Assembly: GCA_011799875.1 (NCBI GenBank)
Contig: CM022299.1
Location: forward strand, 355,274,782 to 355,338,781
From: Thinopyrum elongatum
Taxonomy: Eukaryota > Streptophyta > Magnoliopsida > Poales > Poaceae
Reading direction: 5' to 3'
Length of the DNA: 64,000 bases
In this document: positions 1 through 11,165 of the stretch, piece after piece
Layout of the letters: the number at the start of each line of letters is the position of its first letter
How positions within the stretch are numbered: position 1 is the first letter of the stretch
Program-made: the position numbers and the translations under genes
Notes under the pieces: generated by a model
What the model saw: only the letters and a program-made list of their open reading frames with translations
The model's database searches: none
What the model was told of the DNA's origin: nothing

Positions 1-133
1 GGGTTTTCTAAGGATTATCAAAGTAGTGTTTAATACTTTCCACATAGCGAGCATCGAGGGTTTTAGGAGGTTCCCCATCTCCATGAGTAGCAAGTACACC
101 TAATTTTTTTTGTATTTCATGTTCCATATCCAT
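1..133 (-). pseudogene. 5' end of unknown Athila-type ORF, element D copy A (runs off window)
   Basis: The reading frame opens with MDMEHEIQKKLGVLATHGDG just inside the primer site of element D and continues off the left edge. It is the copy-A counterpart of the 231-residue ORF at 35408-36103, with the same start and near-identical sequence. In this copy codon 10..8 is TAG where copy B has GAG (Glu), so the frame is broken. Both ORFs lie directly after a tRNA-Asp primer site, where gag would sit in an autonomous element, but I see no gag motif. The function is unknown. Confidence 0.6.
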
Positions 134-228
134 AACTAAAGATAGAGAACAACTTAGAACAGCAAATAAAATCTATTTAGTGATAAAGCAAGCAAGCACA
201 CACGAGAATATTCACCCCACAATATTGC

Positions 229-246
229 TCCCCGGCAATGGCGCCA
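229..246 (-). other. Primer binding site (tRNA-Asp type), element D copy A
   Basis: The minus strand reads TGGCGCCATTGCCGGGGA eleven bases inside the LTR. This is the tRNA-Asp primer site of Athila-type Gypsy elements with one change (G to A). It fixes the element's orientation (minus) and marks the adjacent LTR as the 5' LTR. Confidence 0.8.
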
Positions 247-257
247 GAAAAAGGTCT

Positions 258-1793
258 TGATAACACACAAGTATAGGGGATCAGTTGTAGCCTCTTTCGA
301 TAAGTAAGAGTGTCGAACCCAATGAGGAGCTAAAGGTAGAACAAATATTCCCTCAAGTTCTATCGACCACCGATACAACTCTACGCACGCTTACCGTTCG
401 CTTTACCTAGAACAAGTATAACACTAGAAGTACTTTGTTGGTGTTGTAGGATAGATTTGCAAGATAATAAAGAGCACGTAAATAAAAACTAGGGGATCTT
501 TAGATAAATAAACAATTAAGTTAGTATAGCGAGTGTGGAAAAGTGGTGGTAGGAGTTGCGGAATTGTCCCTAAGCAATTGACTACGTTACTAGACCGATA
601 GCAAGTTTTATGTGGGAGAGGCCACTGCTAGCATGTCCTCCCTTACTTGGAATTCTATGCACTTATGATTGGAACTATTAGCAAGCATCCACAACTACTA
701 ACCTTCATTAAGGTAAAACCCAACCATAGCATTAAGCTATATTGGTCCCCCTTCAATCCCGTATGCATCAATTTCTATGCTAGGCTGAAGCTGCTGTCAC
801 CCTTGCCCTCCAATACATAGTCCTATCAACATACAACTAACTCTATGGTGTGATCCACACGCGCGCTCATATGATAGGCACCAAAGGATAGAAACATAAC
901 CACAAGCAAATTAAACCAATCATAGCAATTCTCCAATCACCGATAGGATAACAAAAATCTACTCAGACATCATAGGATGGCAACACATCATTGGATAATA
1001 ATATGAAGCATAAAGCACCATGTTCAAGTAGAGGGTACAGCGGGTTGCGGGAGAGTGGACCGCTGTAGATAGATGGGGGAAGGTGATGGAGGTGTTGGTG
1101 AAGATGACGAAGTTGTTGGAGTAGATCGCCGTCACACGATGATTGCCCCGGCGGCGTTCCGGCGCCATCGGGAGAGAGGGGGAGAGAGCCCCCCTCCTTC
1201 TTCTTCTTCCTTGGACTCCCCCCTAGATTGGAGGAGGGTTTCCCCTCTGGTACTTGGCCTCCATGGCGGCGGAGGGGCGAGAGCCGCTCCGAGATTGGAT
1301 CTCTCTCTCTGTTTTCTTCTGTTTCTGCGTTCCCAGATTCAGGCCTTTCACCGTTTCTTAAATTCCCGGAGATCGGTAACTCCGATTGGGCTGAAATTTT
1401 AACACGATTTTTATCTAGATATTAGCTTTCTTGTGGTGCAAGAAGGGCGCCAACCTCCTTACGGGGCGGCCATAAGCCTCCTGGCCGCGCCCTGGGGAGG
1501 GGGGCGCGCCTCCAGGGCTTGTGGGCCCCTAGGGCATCTTCTCGCAATGATGCCAATTCCCAAAAATCACATATATTCCAAAAAAAATCTTTGTAAGTTT
1601 TTATCGTGTTTGGACTTCATTTGGTATGGATATTCTGCGAAACAAAAAACATGCAACAAACAGGAACTGACACTGGGCACTCGATCAATATGTTAGTCCC
1701 AAAAATAGTATAAAAAGTTGCCAAAAGTATATGAAAGTTGTAGAATATTGGCATGAAACAATCAAAAATTATAGATACGACGGAGACGTATGA
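258..1793 (-). repeat. 5' LTR of minus-strand Athila-type element D (copy A)
   Basis: On the plus strand the repeat begins TGATAACACACAAGTATAGG and ends ATACGACGGAGACGTATGA; on the minus strand this is the typical TGATACGTCTCC start of Triticeae Sabrina/WHAM-type LTRs with a degraded first CA. It is 1536 bp and matches 36228-37773 along its whole length. It holds a short CT microsatellite near 1300 and a GC-rich segment near 1440-1540. It abuts internal sequence of the oppositely oriented element C, so D probably inserted into C. The small ORFs inside it have no protein character. Confidence 0.8.
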
Positions 1794-2011
1794 GTCGCCG
1801 GGGGACATCACCAACATCTATCAAGTACCATCGCATAAACATTCACCTCCTTGCATTTACTTTATTTTCCATCTGCCTCTCATTTTCATCTCCCCCACTT
1901 CTAAAACAATTTTACAAAAACACAAAAATATTTTTGTTTGCTTGCTCGCTTGCTTTTATTGCCTTCATGTCAACACTGAAAAACAGGAAAGAAAAGGAAG
2001 AGTAAAGACAT

Positions 2012-2900
2012 ATGGATCCTCATCCACTTGCTAATATTTTCAGAAGACCAAATTATGATGAACCAATTGCTAGTTAGTTGAGTGTATTTGATTATCTTTG
2101 TGAAGTTTTGCTTGAAAATCATGAATCCAAAATTGTGATGAAGTGTTGAAAGAAGAAATTTATAAAGTGATTCACGATATCTCCTTGAATGAAAAGTTGA
2201 TTTCAATGATGTTATTATAAATTCTATTAACTTCAATTGTGCGAATAATATGCAAAACTACAAGCTTGGGGAAGATAAGTTTGTTATGTATACTACTTAT
2301 TGCAATGATCATGATTGGGGTGATAATGCTTCTTATGATCGTGATAATTTATTTAAGCCTCATGATGAATATGCCATTGATAATAATATTTCTAGTAATA
2401 TTGAAAGTGGGCTTGGAAGAGTGTCAACTTTAGGTAAAAAGAATCCCACATATTTGGAGAGTGTTCAATCTTATGAAAATTTTGATAAAAGTGGGTTTGG
2501 GTAGGTCATGACTTTAGTTGATGTTAATCCCACTATCTTGGAAGATTACAAGACTTGTATGCATGTGTATCATGAAGAGAAAATTTATATGATAGCTATA
2601 TTGTTGAATTTGAGTATGATCCTGCATGTAATTATTATGAGAGAGGAAAATATAGTTGTAGAAATTTTTGTGTTACTAAATCACCTCTCTTTGTGTTGTA
2701 ATTATTAATGCTTCCTTCTTTCTATTTGTATATGCTAGAAATTGCTTGTCTTGATAATTTATTTTCCTATAAAATGCCTATGCATAGGAATTATGTTAGA
2801 CTTAAATGTGTTGGTTACATGATGCTCTCTTTGTCCTTCAATTCCTGTCTTTCATATGAGCATCATTAATATCCCAAGCCTATCTTAATGGCTATAAAGA
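2012..2900 (+). pseudogene. Degenerate Athila-type ORF of unknown function, element C copy A
   Basis: A start codon at 2012 opens MDPHPLANIFRRPNYDEPIA and meets TAG after 21 codons. Homology to the ORF of element E then continues in shifting frames. The best stretch is 2250-2504, with repeats of the form SGxGxVxTLxxxxPT followed by an acidic tyrosine-rich segment, and a late segment reading KMPMHRNYVRLKC just before the insertion. The TAG at 2502-2504 replaces a Glu codon of E and is also present in copy B, so it predates the duplication. It has no recognised domain and is not gag or pol. Confidence 0.55.
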
Positions 2901-2927
2901 AAGAGCCTGCTGGGAGACAACACAATA

Positions 2928-2932
2928 CTTAT
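2928..2932. other. Left target site duplication of the Copia element
   Basis: CTTAT here pairs with GTTAT at 30603-30607. In copy B both flanks of the solo LTR read GTTAT, so the left flank in copy A carries one substitution. This pins the insertion boundaries. Confidence 0.75.
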
Positions 2933-4236
2933 TGTTGGTGCAATGATAGGCCCCTTATGTTTTGGAGTTTGTTGACATAAACAGTTTGGGACTTATGTGT
3001 TTGCTAGTGCACACAGAGTGACAGGTCCCTGGAGTAATCGAGGAGTTTGATGAAAATGATGAAGATAATCTCCCTGCGAGGCAGCGAAGGTTATCACCGA
3101 TGATAAACCTAACGAGAGTGACTCCTAAAAATTGCTAAAGTTGAAGCAATTGGTTCGGTGATTGTTCGAAGCAAATGACTACGTTTGAGGAAGAATGAAG
3201 ACGAAGTGAAGACGTAGCATTTATTTCGTTGTTCTTCTTCTTTCATTCAGTCATAGGACCACCGTACTATTAAGAGGGGTATAGCATTTCGAAGCTTTGA
3301 TTCTCTTATGCTAAACCCAAACCTATGAAAGCTGTGAGAGAAATCTCTTTGTGCTCCGAGCAAATACTTGTCAGCAAGAGACTGTGATCTTCTTCGCTGC
3401 AAGAGATTTGCCTTGGACCGAGGAGTTAGCATTACTTGTTCCTCAAGTAATGTTACCGTTGCTCCAAAATCCGACCATTGAGAACGTGTTGGTTGGCCAT
3501 TGGCTGGACCTCGTGTCCAAAATGGTCATTTCCCATTTGGGAAGGATGCGGCTATAAATAGCCACCCCGCGCCGGCTTTGTCCGGTGGCTGCTCCGTTTA
3601 ATTTCTGAGAAGATTGTTCAGAAACCCCCTCTCTAAGCGATTTGAGTTTAAAAACCACCGAGAGAAAAATCCTAGAGCCGAAGAACTAGATAGTGGTTCA
3701 GCATCACTGGAATCTAAGTTTAGTATGCTCCGCCTATTACTCTTGAGAGCTACACACTCTCTAGACGGTTAGGTGTCAAGTTCTTCAGAGACCAAGAGTA
3801 ATTGTGGTTCTCGAAAAAGAAGTCTGTAAAGGTTTGGAGATTGCCTTCAAGTATCTACCACAAGTGATCAGCATTGGTTGACATATCGATTGTCGAGGAG
3901 AATAGGGTGAAGAGAGTTTATCTTCCGTGTTAAGTCACAGCCCCTCCAACCAGACGTAGTCCTTGGGTAGAAGGACAAACTGGTCGAATAAATTCCTTGT
4001 CACCATCTAGCACCACCGGTCAACTTTGTTACTCAAGTTTACCTTCAATGCATTTTATTCATGTATTTTACTTCGATGCATGCTTTAGTTTCCCTTTGGT
4101 CATATGTTGTAGTACTTCTTAGTCACTTTGTTGTTTAATTCCGCTGCTGGGTTCTGAGAGATTTAAGTTTTTCGAAGAAAATTTAAAACTCCCATTCACC
4201 CCCCCCCCCCTCTGGTAGACATACTTCGTTCCTACA
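2933..4236 (+). repeat. 5' LTR of Maximus-like Copia element
   Basis: 1304 bp from TGTTGGTGCAATG to CGTTCCTACA, with a poly-C run near the 3' end. It matches 15368-16647 (with 30567-30602) and 38914-40217. In the first 270 bases I count about 12 differences from the 3' LTR (roughly 4%). The solo LTR shares several variants with the 3' LTR rather than with this one. Confidence 0.92.
3553..3560 (+). promoter_or_regulatory. TATA box in Copia 5' LTR
   Basis: TATAAATA lies inside the short palindrome GGCTATAAATAGCC and is followed by a GC-rich stretch and a plausible RNA start. The same motif is at 15988-15995 in the 3' LTR and 39534-39541 in the solo LTR. Confidence 0.65.
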
Positions 4237-4238
4237 AT

Positions 4239-4250
4239 TGGTATCGGAGC
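4239..4250 (+). other. Primer binding site (initiator tRNA-Met type)
   Basis: TGGTATCGGAGC follows the 5' LTR after two bases. It matches the Met-tRNA primer site TGGTATCAGAGC of plant Copia elements with one change. Confidence 0.85.
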
Positions 4251-4303
4251 CAAGGTACTCCTTGACTCTACTCATTTTAGTCTAACGACTTTGGAGTTTA
4301 AGT

Positions 4304-6694
4304 ATGTCTTCAGTGAACTACAAGTCGCGTCTCAAGATTCCCATATTCGATGGGACGGACTATCCATTCTGGAAGGAGAAGATGAAGATCCGTCTGCGAG
4401 CTATAGATGATGATATGTGGAATATGGTGCATATCGGGTTCACAGTTGTTATTCCTCAAGCTCCTACCGATGAGGAAAATAAGCTCATTCAACTAGATGC
4501 TCAAGCCTAAGATGAAATTAGCGGCCATCTCTCTCGTGCTCAATTCCTTCGGTATCGCCAGTGTCAGACTACTAAGGAGCTGTGGATGTCCTCGAAAAGA
4601 TCAATCAAGGAGTTTCATCTCAGAAAGAGGCCCGGATTGATACTCTTCGAGCAAAGTTCAATCGCTTCAAGCGAATTGGAAATGAAAGCTGTCAACAAAC
4701 CTTCGATCGCCTCAGTGACATAGCTAATGAACTCCAAGGACTTAGTGCCCAAGATATCACTGACCATGAGGTTGTGAAGAAACTACTACGATCTCTGGAC
4801 ACTTCATTTGACACTCTTGTTCTAATGATTCGAGAGCGTCCTGATTTCAAAAGCCTTAACTCTGCTGATGTGATGGAAAGACTGAACACACACGAGGAAC
4901 AGGAAGAAGAGAAAAGAGATCTGTATGGCTCAACTCAATGCAAAAATCATGCTCTCAAGGCTTTGGCTGATTCCTCCTCTGATGGAAATGCCGAAGAAGA
5001 TTCTGATGATCTAGAATGACCCAGCAAGGATCTCGCACTAATCAGAAAATGATCCCACCATTTCCACAAGAAGTGTCAGTTCCAGAAAAGAAGTTCAAGC
5101 AACTCTGGGGGTTCAAAATCTTCAAAACCTGCCAGAGAATATACCTGCTTCAAGTGCAAAAAGCCTGGACACTTCATTTCTGACTGCCCTCTCTGGGAAG
5201 CTGAAATCCGTGCAAGTGGGAGATATGATTCCAGCAACCATCGAAGCAAAGGCAAGAGCAAGAACTATGACTCAGATGATGAGAAGAAAACAAAGAAGTT
5301 CTTCAAGAAGAAGGACAGCTCCACCTCAAAATCTTCGTCAAGATCTTCCTCAAAGAATCCTTCCATGTCCTTCTCCAACCGCAAGAACACTTCATGCAAG
5401 GCAAAGGCTTACATCGGCAAGGAAATGGATTCTGAAGAAGAAGAATCGTCAGGTTCCGAAGAAGAAGAAGAATCCGATGAAGATTCTGACTCCGGCATGG
5501 CTGGCATAGCATATGCATCCTTCAAGTGATGACGAATCTCCTGCATACTGCTTCATGGCCAAGGCGTCAAAAGAAAAGGTATCTTCGAAGCATCACAAGG
5601 TTCACTCCAGTGATCAATATTCTTCTGATGAGGATGACCATGCTAAGTTGATCAAAATTGCTAATATTCAACAAAATTCTCTTGAGAAAATTGAGAAAAC
5701 CCTCAGGAAATCTGAAGGGTTGTTGGTTGAGGAGATGGAGAAAAACTAGTCGCTGACTGAAGGGTATTCCTCTCTCAAGTCACGAAAGGATGAACTCTCA
5801 ACTCGTCATGATTTTCTCTCAGCAGACCACGAAAGATTGACCTACGATTACCTGAAAAGGAAACAGGAACTCGAGGCGCTAAGAGAGGCTCATGAGGATT
5901 TGATGAGAGAAAATTCTCTTCTCACCCAACAACTTAAGGAGAAACCTGAAGTGTTTAAGCCACCATGTTTGAAATGTCTTGCAAGAAACAATGCTGAATC
6001 TAATGCTGAATCATCTGTGAGTGCTAACTGCTCAATCGAGGAAAATAGTTCTGTTTCTGATGAGAATGCTAGGTTGAAGGATCTTCTTCAGACAGGAATG
6101 TTCAAATCTCTCCAAGGGCACCAAACCCTTTGCGATGTTCTGAAGAAATCCATTCTTCACAAAAATCCCAGAAAGGAAGGTATCGGTTTCGAAAGGAAAC
6201 TGAATGAAGATGGTAGTTACTGGGAACCACTTCAATATCCTCATACTGTGTGGGTCCCTGCAAAGAGCAAAACGCTCGACCCTGCATTGCTTTCTGGATA
6301 TGACTCTCCCATTCCTGAATATCCTGATAATGATTCCCTGGACAACTATAAGTTGTTCAAAGATCAACATGGTGAAACAAATGCTCGCTATGTTCGACTG
6401 AACAACAGAAATGGCCCCCCAAAGAGAGCTATTTGGGTGCCAAAGAAAACCGTTGATGCTTTGCCTGTTTCTGCTCAACTAACCATGCAGGCGCAAAGGA
6501 TTCGACAGAATGAATATATGCATACAGGATACAATCACTATGCTCATTCATTTGGAAGATATTTTAATGCTTATTCCTTCAATTACTCTCGCTCCTCTTC
6601 GAGCAACAACTATGCTTATCAAAGGAAATCATATCTTGCTCGTTCATTTGTTTTGAAGCCACCTGCAAAGATGTTGGTGGTTAAGAAAGCTTAA
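4304..6694 (+). pseudogene. gag: Copia gag (SIRE-type, long), disrupted
   Basis: The frame starts at 4304 (MSSVNYKSRLKIPIFDGTDY), the typical Copia capsid opening with a WKEKM-like motif. The capsid (UBN2-type) region runs to about 4950, followed by a CCHC zinc knuckle at about 5145-5190 (CFKCKKPGHFISDC), Ser/Lys/Glu-rich low-complexity sequence, and a long coiled-coil-like C-terminal extension (about 5640-6100), as in SIRE gag proteins. Damage: TAA 4508-4510, a one-base deletion near 4581, TGA 5017-5019, a frameshift near 5515, TAG 5747-5749, and loss of frame with protease after 6694. Gag would form the cytoplasmic particle; this copy cannot make it. Confidence 0.85.
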
Positions 6695-6735
6695 TTCTTC
6701 TGCAGGACTATGTCTCCGGGTGTAGTGAATGGATT

Positions 6736-7923
6736 ATGGACAGTGGATGCACTAGTCATATGACCGGAGACAAGTCGGTGTTTGTCGACCCCAACTTAAC
6801 TGCTTCTCGTCTGAAGTATATCACTTTTGGCGACAACAACAAAGGGAAGGTAATTGGCTTAGGCAAAATTGCTATTTCCAAGGACAAATCTATTGATGAT
6901 GTGTTACTTGTTCAATCCCTTGGATTCAATCTTATGTCAGTTGGCAAGCTATGTGATTTAGGAATGCTAGTATTATTCTCTATATCCAAATGCATTGTCT
7001 TCATGGCCTCTGACCTTTCCTTCATCTTTGAGGGAATTAGAAAGGGTGATCTTTATATTGTGGATTTCTCTAAGGGTCCCTCAGTCCAAACTTGCTTGCT
7101 TGCAAAAGCAACCGAAGGATGGCTGTGGCACCGTAGACTTGGTCATGCAGGTATGAGAAACTTGCAGAATCTGGTGAAGAAAAATCATCTCCGTGGCATT
7201 CCTGATGTAAAATTCGACAAGAATCGTCTCTGTGCTGGCTGTGAAGCTGGTAAATTGGCTAAGAAGCATCATTCATCAAAGACAGTCATGACCACAACAA
7301 GACCACTGGAAATTCTTCATATGGATTTATTCGGTCCTCAAAATTATGCAAGCTTCGGTGGCAGTCATTATGGTCTGGTTATTATTGATGATTTCTCTCG
7401 ATACACTTGGGTATTCTTCCTCGAAGACAAGACTTGTACTCAAGATATCTTCAAAAGTTTTGCTAAGAAGGCCCAGAATGAATATGATGTGCGAATTAAG
7501 CATGTCAGAAGTGACAATGGAACTGAGTTAAAAAATACTCACATTGCGGAATTTCTCGATGATCATGGTATCACTCATGAGTTCTCTGCTGCTTACACTC
7601 CTCAACAAAATGGAGTTGTTGAACGGAAGAACAGAACTCTCATTGAAATGGCAAGAACAATGCTCAGTGAGTATAAAACTCCCATTCGCTTTTGGGCTGA
7701 TGCTATTAACACTGCATGTCATGTTATCAATCGTGTTTATCTTCACAAGTTCCTTAAGAAAACTTCATATGAGCTTATCACTGGCAAGAAACCAAATGTT
7801 TCTTATCTTCGTGTTTTTGGTGCACCTTGTTATATTCTTGATATGAATCATTCTTCAAAGCTTGCACCTAAGGCACATGAAGGATTTCTTCTTGGTTATG
7901 GCTCAAACTCGCATACTTATTGA
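6736..7923 (+). pseudogene. pol: Copia protease and integrase segment of pol
   Basis: Begins MDSGCTSHMTGDKSVF, the Copia aspartic protease active site (DSGCT). A GAG-pre-integrase zinc motif of the HHCC type follows (HRRLGHAG ... CAGCEAGK, about residues 130-175), then the integrase core with its three acidic residues: MDLFGP, SDNGTE and QNGVVERKNR. The frame ends at TGA 7921-7923, where Arg is expected, and a one-base loss near 7951 shifts the frame before the reverse transcriptase. Integrase would insert the cDNA into host chromatin. The order PR-INT-RT identifies Copia. Confidence 0.88.
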
Positions 7924-7964
7924 GTCTATAACTCTCACCACATGAAAGTTATGGAAACGGTAAT

Positions 7965-9947
7965 GTGCAGTTTGATGAATCTAACGGCTCTCAAAAGGAG
8001 CACCTGCCTAATGTGATAGATGAACCGCTGATATCGGATGCTATTCGGCAAATGGCCATTGGGAGTGTCAAGCCTGTTGAAGGAAATGCACCTGAGTCAT
8101 CTGATGATGATGCTCCCATGACTCGAAGCAGAACACATCAAGCCTCTGCCGAAGCAAATGCTCCTCCGAATGGAAATGGCAATCAGAACACAAATGCCGA
8201 TCAAAATGGCAATCCTGAAGGGAATGATGATACAAATGCAGATACTGATGATAATGACCTTCACGAAGAAAATGCTCATCCTCGAGTGGCAAATCGAGTT
8301 GATCCCTCACTAATTCTCGATGAACTTGAGAATCCAGGTTATCGACCCACAACTCGTTCGCGTACTCGTTTGGCTAACTACTGTGGCAGTTTTTACTTTG
8401 TTTCATTGGCAGAACCTACCAAATATGAAGAAGCCATGAATGATCCGGATTGGATGAATGACATGCAAGAGGAGTTGGTGCAATTCGAATTAAATGATAT
8501 ATGGGAACTGGTTGATAAATCGAATCCCAAGAAGCACAATATCATCGGCACAAAATGGATCTTTCACAACAAGCAAGATGATAATGGTATTGTGGTAAGA
8601 AACAAAGCACGGCTCGTTGCTCAAGGGTACACATAGGTAGAAGGCATTGATTTTGGTGAAACATATGCTCCTGTTGCACGCCTTGAGGCAATACGCATTC
8701 TTCTAGCTTATGCAAATTACAATGATATCCTGCTGTATCAAATGGATGTGAAAAGTGCTTTCCTCAATGGTGAAATTGATGAGGAAGTTCATGTTAGACA
8801 GCCACCTGGCTTTGAACATCCTGAGTTTTCTAACAAAGTTTTCAGGTTGAAGAAAGCTTTATATAGGCTGAAGCAAGCCCCTAGAGCTTGGTATGACACC
8901 CTAAAGAAGTTTTTGCTCGACAAGGGGTTCAAGCCAGGATCCACTGATCCCACACTTTTTACTTGTGCAGTTGACAATGATTTATTCGTTTGTCAAATCT
9001 ATGTGGATGATATTATCTTCGGCTATACTAACAATGCTTGCAGCTTAGAATTCGGGAAAATGATGTCAGATAAATATCAAATGTCCATGATGGGTGAACT
9101 CAAATTCTTTCTACATCAACAAGCGAATGGCATCTTCATTTCTCAGGAAAAGTATCTGAAGGAGTGTCTGAGGAAGTTCAAAATGCAAGATTCCAAAATG
9201 AAGGGCTATAAAACTCCAATGCCCACGAATGGTAAGCTAGATGCAGATGTGTATGGTAAGGATTATGATTAGAAGGCATATCGTTCGATGATTGGATCTC
9301 TTCTTTACCTATGTGCATCCAGACCTGACATTATGTCGAGTGTTTGCATGTGTGCCCACTATCAAGCTGCACCAAAAGAATCGCATCACCAAGCGGTCAA
9401 GCGCATTCTGAGATATTTGGCTCACACCCCCACCTTAGGTTTATGGTATCCTAAGGGATCATAGTTTGATCTTGCTGGTTATTCAGACTCAGATTGGGCT
9501 GGTGACTTGGTTGCTAGGAAATCTACTTCGAGGACATGTCATTTCCTCGGTAGATCCTTGGTCTATTGGTCTTCAAGGAAGCAGAATTGTGTATCTCTAT
9601 CTACGGCAGAAGCCGAATATATTGTTGCTGGCTCTTGTTGCACTCAGTTATTGTGGATGAAGCTGACACTGAAGGATTATGGCATCAAGGTCAAGCATAT
9701 ACCTCTTTATTGTGATAATGAGAGTGCTATAAAAATTGCACACAATCCTGTGCAGCATTCTCGCATGAAGCACATTGCCATCAGACATCACTTTATTCAC
9801 GATCATGTGGCTCGAGAGGATATTGTTGTCAATCACGTCAAGCCCGAAGACAATCTCGCTGATATATTCACCAAGCCTCTCGACGAGAAAAGATTCTGTG
9901 TGTTACGGTGTGAGCTCAATATCCTAGACTTCGCAAACATGCAGTAA
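7965..9947 (+). pseudogene. pol: Copia reverse transcriptase and RNase H segment of pol
   Basis: One frame throughout, interrupted by TAG at 8634-8636, 9270-9272 and 9462-9464. It starts with a polar Asn/Asp/Gly linker typical of the integrase C-terminus. Reverse transcriptase motifs follow: GTKWIFHNK, ARLVAQGYT, MDVKSAFLNGEIDEEV, QAPRAWYD and the catalytic YVDDIIFG (about 9000-9025). RNase H follows with GYSDSDWAGD, STAEAEYI, CDNESAI and a conserved LADIFTKPLD close to the end. Each stop replaces an expected Gln. The natural terminus is at 9947 (FANMQ). Confidence 0.9.
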
Positions 9948-10569
9948 GTTGGACTCGGCACCCGTGCTAACACTTCCACATCTTTGAAAGAAATGGGTGT
10001 GTAACACTCGAAGAGTCTGAAACTTTCGACAAAGTGAAAGTTTCTTTCTGAGAGTGAATACATTAACAAAGAACTAGACTAACCGGGTGCCACGATAATT
10101 GTGCGATGCTCGGGGTCATACAGTTCTTATACGGTGGGTTACGCCACCACAATTTCTCTTCGATGAGTTTCTTCTTGATTCGATGGTTTTGATTTCTGTC
10201 CGAATGCATTTGTCTCATTGCTATTTGCTCAGTGTCCTTTGTTCTCCGCTGAGTGAAATGCCCAGGACCCTATTTTTCCCTCTAATCTATCTCTTCCAGT
10301 CTATGTTGTTCCGTTACAAATGCTCAACTTTATATGGAACGAAACTTATCTGGTGTCCTTGACCACAATTTTGTTTCGAACCGAATTTTAATCTGTTTTG
10401 GCGAAAGCCGTCCAAAGTTTGGGCTTTCCCGCCCAAGCCAGGACCTCGTTCTGTGACGGTTGCCACGTGTTGTACATCAACTGCCAGTCCATCCTATCCG
10501 TTGAATTGCAATCATCCCCGTTTAGAAACCGTTCGATCTTAACCTTGGCGTGCGGTTATTTTCCTCGCC
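9948..10569 (+). promoter_or_regulatory. Spacer between pol and third ORF, acting as upstream promoter region (inferred)
   Basis: About 620 bases without a supported gene. The last part is CT-rich and less coding-like and leads into a TATA box. It may hold the upstream part of an internal promoter for the envelope-like ORF. I see no clear known motif beyond the TATA box. Confidence 0.4.
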
Positions 10570-10578
10570 TATATATAA
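10570..10578 (+). promoter_or_regulatory. Internal TATA box upstream of envelope-like ORF
   Basis: TATATATAA followed within 30-60 bases by a CT-rich stretch (about 10590-10640) like the transcribed leaders of plant genes. It lies about 600 bases before the ATG of the third ORF and 6.3 kb from the LTR promoter. Confidence 0.5.
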
Positions 10579-10787
10579 ACCGCACCACCTCCCTTCATCC
10601 TCCTTCCTTCTTTCTCCTTGCTCCCTCTCTCCACCGAAACCCTCGCCGGACTGCTCCTCCTTGAGCTCGACGTCGATGACCCCTTCGCCGCTTAGCTGCC
10701 GGAAAGAGGTCACCGGAGTCATTGCACGCCGCCGCGGGATATCTTCTCCCACGCGCCGCTGTAGCTGCTGCACGTCACCAAGCTAGG

Positions 10788-11161
10788 GTACGTGTAGTTC
10801 GTGCTCGAACTTCCTTCCTTCCGATTCAAGTTCGTCCACGGTTAATTTTCACCTATTTTACCGCTTATCTTAGATCTAGGTTTTTACTTCTCTAGTGCGG
10901 ATGTGGTTTGTAGTTTTTCCTCGCATCCAAATCTGTCAGATCTAGGGTTTGTGATTATGCTTCGCTCGAATGAAATGCCTAGCTCGCTGTCTAGTATTGT
11001 TATTCGGACTTACTAGCTCGATCTATATGTTTTATTCTATCGAAACAATTCACAAATTCTGTGTCTGATTCCTCCTCAAAATGTTTTGTTCGAGAAAATC
11101 TTTCGCTATGAGCATTTGTGACTTTGTCCCCATTTTCCCTCGCCTCTATTCTCTTTCACAG
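10788..11161 (+). other. Putative leader intron before envelope-like ORF
   Basis: The donor GTACGTG at 10788 and the acceptor TTCTCTTTCACAG ending at 11161 enclose 374 T-rich bases with the GATCTAGG words common in first introns of plant genes. The ATG of the third ORF lies four bases after the acceptor. Splicing is inferred from sequence only. Confidence 0.5.
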
Positions 11162-11165
11162 GTCA

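Larger units (their letters stand above)
1794..2932 (+). mobile_element. Internal fragment of plus-strand Athila-type element C (copy A, left part)
   Basis: AT-rich internal sequence homologous to element E (minus strand, 51.7-52.4 kb). It is cut on the left by the LTR of D and on the right by the Copia insertion, and resumes after the Copia element at 30603. The same fragment is present at 37774-38913 in copy B with about 3% difference (hand comparison of 255 bases). Confidence 0.75.

Noticed and set aside
1073..1425. Overlapping plus-strand ORFs in the LTR of D
   Set aside because: Located inside an LTR, overlapping frames with low-complexity Ser/Arg content; copy B has different frames.
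4199..4210. Poly-C runs in the Copia LTRs as sequencing error
   Set aside because: Present at the same place in all three LTR copies with small length differences, so a real feature, although exact lengths may be unreliable.
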